NCBI GenBank assembly: GCA_003446775.1
Contig: DMCH01000098.1
Location: forward strand, 4,212-12,903
From: Chloroflexota bacterium
GTDB taxonomy: Bacteria; Chloroflexota; Dormibacteria; Dormibacterales; Dormibacteraceae
DNA length: 8,692 nucleotides
Direction: 5' to 3'
Below the pieces are notes generated by a model that worked only from the letters and a program-made list of their open reading frames with translations, searched no databases and was not told the origin of the DNA. Of this stretch, positions 4,604 to 8,692 are shown one piece after another (the stretch's first letter is position 1; every line of letters starts with the position of its first letter). The position numbers were made by a program, and so were the translations under genes.

Positions 4604-5374
4604 GTGCCGAATACCTCCCGGTTCAGCCTGGAGGGGCGAATCGCCCTCGTGACTGGCGCCAGCCGCGGCATCGGCAGCGCCACCGCGGAAGCGCTGGCGG
4701 AGCAGGGCGCCACTGTAGTCCTTTCGAGCCGCAAGCAAGCCGACCTCGACGACGAAGCCGCGCGCATCAACACCCGGTTCCCCGACCGCGCCGTGGGGAT
4801 CGCCGCTCACGCGGGCAGGCCAGAGGACCTCGAGAAACTCGTCGACGAGGTGATGAAGCGGTTCTCCCGTATCGACATCCTCGTCAACAACGCCGCCACC
4901 AACCCCTACTTCGGTCCGATGCTCGGTGCCGACCTGGCCGCATGGGACAAGACGTTCGAGGTCAACCTGCGCGGCATCTTCATCCTGACCAAGCTCGTCT
5001 ACGCGGCCTCGATGGAAAAGCACGGCGGCGCCATCGTCAACGTGTCGAGCATCGGCGGGCTCAGGCCTGGGTACGGGTTGGGCATCTACAACATCACCAA
5101 GGCCGGCGTGATCATGCTCACCCGCCAGCTCGCTCGCGAGCTTGGCGGCAAGGTCCGCGTCAATGCCGTCGCCCCGGGCCTCATCAAGACCCGCTTCGCG
5201 GAGGGGCTGTGGAGCAACGAAGCGATCATGGATCGGGTGCTCAGCTCCAACCCGATGGGCCGGATCGGGGTTCCGGACGAGATTGCGGGAGCGGTGGTCT
5301 TCCTGGTCTCCGACGCGGCGAGCTATGTGAACGGCGAGGTGTTAGTTATTGACGGGGGCGGCGGAGAGCCATGA
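4604..5374 (+). CDS. SDR-family NAD(P)-dependent oxidoreductase
   Basis: A 256-residue classical short-chain dehydrogenase/reductase of FabG-like length. The Rossmann motif TGASRGIG (17-24), NNAA (95-98) and the full catalytic tetrad are present: Asn121 in VNLRG, Ser149 in NVSSIGG, Tyr162 and Lys166 in YNITK. The C-terminus carries NAVAPGLIKTRF (about residues 187-198) and the closing VNGEVLVIDGGGG stretch. The residues after the second strand (SSRKQADLD) suggest NADP(H) preference, since an Arg-Lys pair follows a non-acidic position; this is inference. The substrate is not identifiable: 3-oxoacyl thioesters, steroids or small secondary alcohols are all possible. GTG at 4604 is chosen because the Rossmann strand begins at residue 13 and no in-frame start fits better; there is no Shine-Dalgarno, consistent with leaderless initiation. 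It is divergent from the transferase-like gene and converges with the epimerase-like gene. Confidence 0.95.
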   Translation: MPNTSRFSLEGRIALVTGASRGIGSATAEALAEQGATVVLSSRKQADLDDEAARINTRFPDRAVGIAAHAGRPEDLEKLVDEVMKRFSRIDILVNNAATNPYFGPMLGADLAAWDKTFEVNLRGIFILTKLVYAASMEKHGGAIVNVSSIGGLRPGYGLGIYNITKAGVIMLTRQLARELGGKVRVNAVAPGLIKTRFAEGLWSNEAIMDRVLSSNPMGRIGVPDEIAGAVVFLVSDAASYVNGEVLVIDGGGGEP

Positions 5375-5386
5375 CCGCGTACTTTG

Positions 5387-5419
5387 TCGCCATGCTTTGT
5401 TGTCCACACCTCATGGCGA
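5387..5419. repeat. Inverted repeat at the convergent junction SDR / epimerase-like gene
   Basis: TCGCCATG (5387-5394) and CATGGCGA (5412-5419) are perfect 8-bp arms around a 17-base loop. The right arm covers the TGA stop of the minus-strand gene (5413-5411). There is no T-run on either strand, so a classical intrinsic terminator is doubtful; a two-way transcript-end structure is possible. Confidence 0.4.
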
Positions 5420-6544
5420 AGCGTCCGCTGGGGCCCCCGCGCCGGGACGGCGCGGGAGTGCGACCTTAGCGGCCAGCTCGGGGCTCTCGGTCTCCCCGTT
5501 CTCGGAAGCCATCTGGCGGCTGTGAATGAAGTCCTCGAGCTCCTTCTCGTACTGATAGGCGTGCCGGTCAGGCTCGTACCGGAGCACGCGCCGCTGCTGG
5601 ATGAAGTCATCCAACGCGGCCTGTGTGTCCCGGGCGGCGCGGAAGCGCAGCTCGCGGGCAGCTTTCGCAGTGGAAAGGGTGCGGCCCCAGCGCAGTAGGT
5701 CCAGCAACTGCGGGGATAGGGTCGCCAATCCGCTGCGCCGCAGGGCAAATGCGGCCAGGTCCAGCCCGAACGGTGGGAGCAGCGGCGCGTGCAGCTTGCC
5801 TGCGGTGTCCAGCAGCTTCGACAGCGGTTCCGCGCCGGGAGCACCGATGTTGTACGCGCCGGCCGGCCCACGCTTGGTGGCGAGGTAGAGCGCTTCGACG
5901 CAGTCGTCGCGGTGAATCAATTGCAAGGTCGGGTCGAAGCCGGCCACCGTCGGCACCAACTCGAGGTCGAGGTACCTCGCCAGTGGCTGCGGCTCGTCCG
6001 GATTGAGGCTGTTGCTGAAGCGCAGCGTGAGAATGTCGATGCCCGGGTTGCGTTCCGCGAAGTCGCTCGCATACGACTCCACCTCGACGATGTCGCGTAC
6101 GAACTGGTGTTTCGAGTTGGAATCCAGCCGGTGGTCCTCACGCAGGCCGATGGGCATGTCGACGCGTGACCCATACACGTGGCCTGACGACTTGAGGACG
6201 AACCGCTTGACCGGGCTGTCCTTGCCGGCGCAGCCGGCCAGAAGGTTCAACGTGCCGATCACGTTCATTTCGTGCGCACGCCGGGGGTCGAGGTCGAAGG
6301 AGTCGACCCGGGTCAGCGTGTGGACGACGGTGTCGATGCCCACCGACCGCACAAGCTTGCCGATGAGCGAGTGGCGGATGTCGAGCTTCAGATAATCGGC
6401 TCGGCCGAGGTCGTATCGCGGTTCGCGGATGTCGATGCCGATGACTTCGGCCACATCGCTGTCCTCGACCAGTCGCTGGACCACCAGCGCACCCCACCAA
6501 CGAGCGACGCCGGTGACCAGGACGCGCCGCTTCTTGTTAGCCAT
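5411..6544 (-). CDS. NAD-dependent epimerase/dehydratase-like protein (Rv0501/GalE2-like), non-canonical active site
   Basis: A 377-residue extended-SDR protein. The N-terminal Rossmann motif is TGVARWWG (11-18), where the middle Gly of TGxxGxxG is Arg15. FVLKSSGHVYGSR (115-127) matches the Ser/VYG strand. In place of YxxxKxxxE it reads Phe148-VRD-Ile152-VEV-Glu156, so the catalytic Tyr and Lys are missing while the register and Glu hold. From memory, mycobacterial Rv0501 has the same plan (VTGACRFLG, FPKDS), so this looks like an established subfamily rather than decay. LTLRFSNSLNP, YNIGAPG and a C-terminal LRF..ARDTQAALDDFI tail are further shared features. The last 35 residues are charged or Pro/Ala-rich and unlikely to be folded. 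It probably binds NAD(P) and a nucleotide sugar or related ligand, perhaps without epimerase activity. AGGCGG precedes the ATG at 6544, and it follows the helicase gene by 15 bases, so both are likely co-transcribed. Confidence 0.88.
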   Translation of the reverse strand: MANKKRRVLVTGVARWWGALVVQRLVEDSDVAEVIGIDIREPRYDLGRADYLKLDIRHSLIGKLVRSVGIDTVVHTLTRVDSFDLDPRRAHEMNVIGTLNLLAGCAGKDSPVKRFVLKSSGHVYGSRVDMPIGLREDHRLDSNSKHQFVRDIVEVESYASDFAERNPGIDILTLRFSNSLNPDEPQPLARYLDLELVPTVAGFDPTLQLIHRDDCVEALYLATKRGPAGAYNIGAPGAEPLSKLLDTAGKLHAPLLPPFGLDLAAFALRRSGLATLSPQLLDLLRWGRTLSTAKAARELRFRAARDTQAALDDFIQQRRVLRYEPDRHAYQYEKELEDFIHSRQMASENGETESPELAAKVALPRRPGAGAPADASP

Positions 6545-6559
6545 CGCCGCCTAGTGTGC

Positions 6560-8692
6560 CTATGTTCGTTTGATGACGTCTCGCTCCATCTGTGCGACCG
6601 CGCGAGAGACCGCGTCGAGGAGGGGGGACTTGGCCTGGCGCAGGGCGAACTCGAGCTGGCGCAGCAGCGAATAGAGGCTCTTCATCGCCTTGATCGCATC
6701 ACCGATGTCGACGTTCGAGGGAAGTGGGATCTGGTCGAGCGGCTCGCCCGCAGACCAGCGATAGGCGAAGTCGATGTAGCCATGTGATGGCTGGCGCAGG
6801 TTGGGCTCGTCGAGATCCTTCTCCATATCGGCGAAACGGAAATAAAGCGAGCGCACGAGCCGCGCCGTCTGCGCTATTGCCGGTGTGGGATATCGGCGCG
6901 GCCCGGTGGGCGCTCCGCCGCGTCGTCCCCTGTCCCGATCCTCGGCCGCCAGCATGACCAGGACCGCGCAGAGCTCTTCAGAGGTGAGGCCCTCGAGCCA
7001 GCCCGCCCACACCGCTTCGGTGACCAGGATGGTGTTCTCTCCATACACGCGGGCGGCGAAGAGACCCTTGTCGGTCGGCCGGTTGGCGGACAGGAAACCT
7101 GTCTCGGCGAGGATCCGGCACAGGCGTCGAAGCTTGCGGGCGTATTCGTCCATCTGGCCGGTCGCCTCGCGCTCGCCGGCGTCGAACTCCCTCTGCAGCG
7201 TGCGGATCTCGCCATAGCGCTGGAGGTACTCACCGAACCGAGGGGAGCGGACGACCTTCAACTTCTTCTGTCTTTCCAGAAGGCCTTTCGCCTCCACCTC
7301 GAGCTTCTGCACCACCCGGCTGGTCGGTCCCTGCGCCCTGGTATGGCGGCCCCGGCGATTCCGGCGCTCCGCGCCGGCGTCCCGGCGGAGCCGCTTGAGC
7401 TCGATCCGGATCGCCCGTCGTCGGTCCTCGAGCTTGTAGTACTGGGCGACATCCTCGATCGAGACGTCGGCGTCGTCCCACATCTGGCGGATGTCCTCGA
7501 GCCGGGCGCGCACGTTGGCCAGACGCTCGCGCGTGCGGTCGACCGCCAGCCGCTTCTGGAACTGCCCGAACGACCGCTCCATGAGGGCGTCGGCCTCTTC
7601 TGGCGTGTAGACCCTGAGCAGGTTGAGCGCCATGTTGTAGCTGGGCAGGAATTTCGACTCGACGACCAGCGTCGGGCCCATCGCGACCTCGTAGATCGTC
7701 CCGATCTCGACATCCGACTCCTTGAGGATCACCCCGTGGCCGATGACATCGATGCCCCGCCGGCCGGCCCGTCCCATCAGCTGGGTCAGCTCGCCCGTTG
7801 TCAGGTTCGAAAAGCTGACTCCGTCGAACTTGGTGAAGGAGGAGACGACCACGCCGCGAGCAGGCATGTTGATTCCCAGCGACAGCGTCTCCGTCGCGAA
7901 GACCACCTTGATGAGCCCGCGCTGGAAGAGCTCTTCGACCATCTCCTTGTGGTAGGGCAGCAAGCCCGCGTGGTGTTCGGCCAGGCCGCGGCGCAGCAGT
8001 CGCGAATCGACCATACGTCGAAATAGGGATTCCTCGTCGCGATCCTTGAGGCCGAGCAGCCTCTCCGCCGCGACGCGGTCGATGGCCTCCTTCTCGTCGG
8101 CGGTCGTCAGGTCGAGCTCGTGATATGAGCAGCGCTGCAGCGCCTCGCGGCAGCCGCGTCGGGAAAAGATGAAGTAGATCGAAGGCAGGATGTCCAGGCG
8201 TCGCAGCTCCTCGATGACCTTGAGGAGGTCGTTCGAAGGCAGCCGGCTGAAGCGACCGACCCGGTAGGAAGCCTCCTCCTCCTCGGCGCCCTTGCTCCAC
8301 GTGCGCTGGTCGATGCCCCCGTCTTCTTTGAATAGAGTCAGAAAACGGTTGTGGATGGAGAGCCACATCTTCAATTCCACGGGCCGGACGTTGTGGAAGA
8401 CGGTCTCCATCCCGCCGCGGTTCTCCGCCATCCACTCGGCGATCTCGCGGTAGTTGCCGATGGTCGCCGACAGGCCGACGAGCTTGATCGACCGTGGCGC
8501 CTGGATCACGATCTCCTCCCACACGGAGCCGCGGGGGAAGTCGTCGATGTAGTGGACCTCGTCGAGGACCACGTAGTCGACCGAATCCAGGCGCTTGGGG
8601 TCCTCGTAGATGAGGTTGCGCAGGATCTCGGTCGTCATCACGCCCACCGGGGCCTCGTCGTTGATCGTGTTCTCGCCCGTGACCAGCCCGAC
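6560..8692 (-). CDS. Ski2/HelY-like DEAD/DEAH-box RNA helicase with DSHCT domain, 5' end beyond the window
   Basis: The frame is open from the right edge to a TAG at 6560, giving 710 residues of a protein that is usually around 900; the missing N-terminus should carry the Q/Walker A region. Counting from the edge: GLVTGENTIN (2-11) and APVGVMTTEILRN (14-26) are motifs Ia/Ib, DEVH (44-47) motif II, SAT (75-77) motif III, ATETLSLGINMPAR (266-279) motif V and QLMGRAGRRGID (304-315) motif VI. A long charged insert follows, with a basic stretch (GAERRNRRGRHTRAQG) and coiled-coil-like KLEVEAKGLLERQKKLK, then the DSHCT-type C-terminus (TDKGLFAARVYGEN, EAVWAGWLEGLTSEELCAVLV). This is the Ski2/Mtr4-like superfamily, represented in actinobacteria by HelY; ATP-driven RNA unwinding in RNA turnover is the likely role. 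GTG or ATG codons near 8647-8639 are internal, because conserved motif Ia precedes them. Followed after 15 bases by the epimerase-like gene. Confidence 0.95.
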   Translation of the reverse strand, partial: VGLVTGENTINDEAPVGVMTTEILRNLIYEDPKRLDSVDYVVLDEVHYIDDFPRGSVWEEIVIQAPRSIKLVGLSATIGNYREIAEWMAENRGGMETVFHNVRPVELKMWLSIHNRFLTLFKEDGGIDQRTWSKGAEEEEASYRVGRFSRLPSNDLLKVIEELRRLDILPSIYFIFSRRGCREALQRCSYHELDLTTADEKEAIDRVAAERLLGLKDRDEESLFRRMVDSRLLRRGLAEHHAGLLPYHKEMVEELFQRGLIKVVFATETLSLGINMPARGVVVSSFTKFDGVSFSNLTTGELTQLMGRAGRRGIDVIGHGVILKESDVEIGTIYEVAMGPTLVVESKFLPSYNMALNLLRVYTPEEADALMERSFGQFQKRLAVDRTRERLANVRARLEDIRQMWDDADVSIEDVAQYYKLEDRRRAIRIELKRLRRDAGAERRNRRGRHTRAQGPTSRVVQKLEVEAKGLLERQKKLKVVRSPRFGEYLQRYGEIRTLQREFDAGEREATGQMDEYARKLRRLCRILAETGFLSANRPTDKGLFAARVYGENTILVTEAVWAGWLEGLTSEELCAVLVMLAAEDRDRGRRGGAPTGPRRYPTPAIAQTARLVRSLYFRFADMEKDLDEPNLRQPSHGYIDFAYRWSAGEPLDQIPLPSNVDIGDAIKAMKSLYSLLRQLEFALRQAKSPLLDAVSRAVAQMERDVIKRT

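Noticed and set aside
8270..8286. Triplet repeat (CCT/CTC run) in the helicase gene
   Set aside because: It encodes a short Glu run in a charged loop of the helicase and is too short to be a meaningful microsatellite.
7230..8522. Minus-strand open frame of 430 codons inside the helicase gene in another frame
   Set aside because: The translation is Arg/Gly/Pro-rich without motifs, and the helicase frame shows ordered motifs Ia to VI across the same region.
1..8692. Mobile elements, CRISPR arrays, tRNA or rRNA genes
   Set aside because: No transposase or integrase frame, no evenly spaced repeats, no terminal inverted repeats with target duplication, and no cloverleaf or rRNA-like sequence were recognised on either strand.

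Overview
The window is GC-rich by eye (about two thirds G+C), with long open antisense frames, GTG and TTG starts beside ATG, and few Shine-Dalgarno sequences. The gene content points to a free-living soil-type bacterium of the Actinobacteria / Chloroflexi / Dormibacterota kind: a HelY/Ski2-like helicase with a DSHCT tail, a zincin of the DUF2342 (F420-associated) family, and an epimerase resembling mycobacterial Rv0501. This placement is inference; there is no rRNA or marker gene to fix it. No mobile element, CRISPR array, tRNA or rRNA gene was seen.

Layout. (1) 1-2141, minus strand: an apparent operon reading right to left, with an MntP/DUF204-type transporter, a crotonase-fold enoyl-CoA hydratase/isomerase-like protein, and the N-terminal 249 residues of a biotin-dependent acyl-CoA carboxylase carboxyltransferase subunit that runs off the left edge. 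The last two overlap by ATGA and look like acyl-CoA catabolism (branched-chain or propionyl/methylcrotonyl type). (2) 2124-2326: a divergent control region with a perfect TATAAT toward the right and a TATAGT toward the left, plus inverted repeats. (3) 2327-2975, plus strand: an HspR-like MerR regulator followed by a 64-residue zinc-ribbon protein, separated by a strong hairpin and closed by a terminator-like hairpin. (4) 2989-4089, plus: the zincin with an N-terminal hydrophobic segment. (5) 4127-4579, minus: a small protein resembling nucleoside 2-deoxyribosyltransferases, transcribed divergently from (6) 4604-5374, plus: a classical short-chain dehydrogenase; their start codons are only 24 bases apart and share one symmetric -10-like element. 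(7) 8692-5411, minus: a helicase (5' end beyond the right edge) followed after 15 bases by an NAD-dependent epimerase/dehydratase-like protein that lacks the catalytic Tyr-Lys pair.

Functional picture. The left operon links acyl-CoA metabolism with a putative metal exporter and may be controlled by the divergent MerR protein. The other genes are single units or pairs with no obvious shared pathway. Most of the window is ordinary housekeeping or accessory content. The parts most worth a second look are the shared divergent promoter, the MerR/zinc-ribbon pair, and three enzymes or transporters with changed key residues (epimerase, nucleoside-transferase-like protein, MntP-like protein). I did not find an obvious new multi-gene system.
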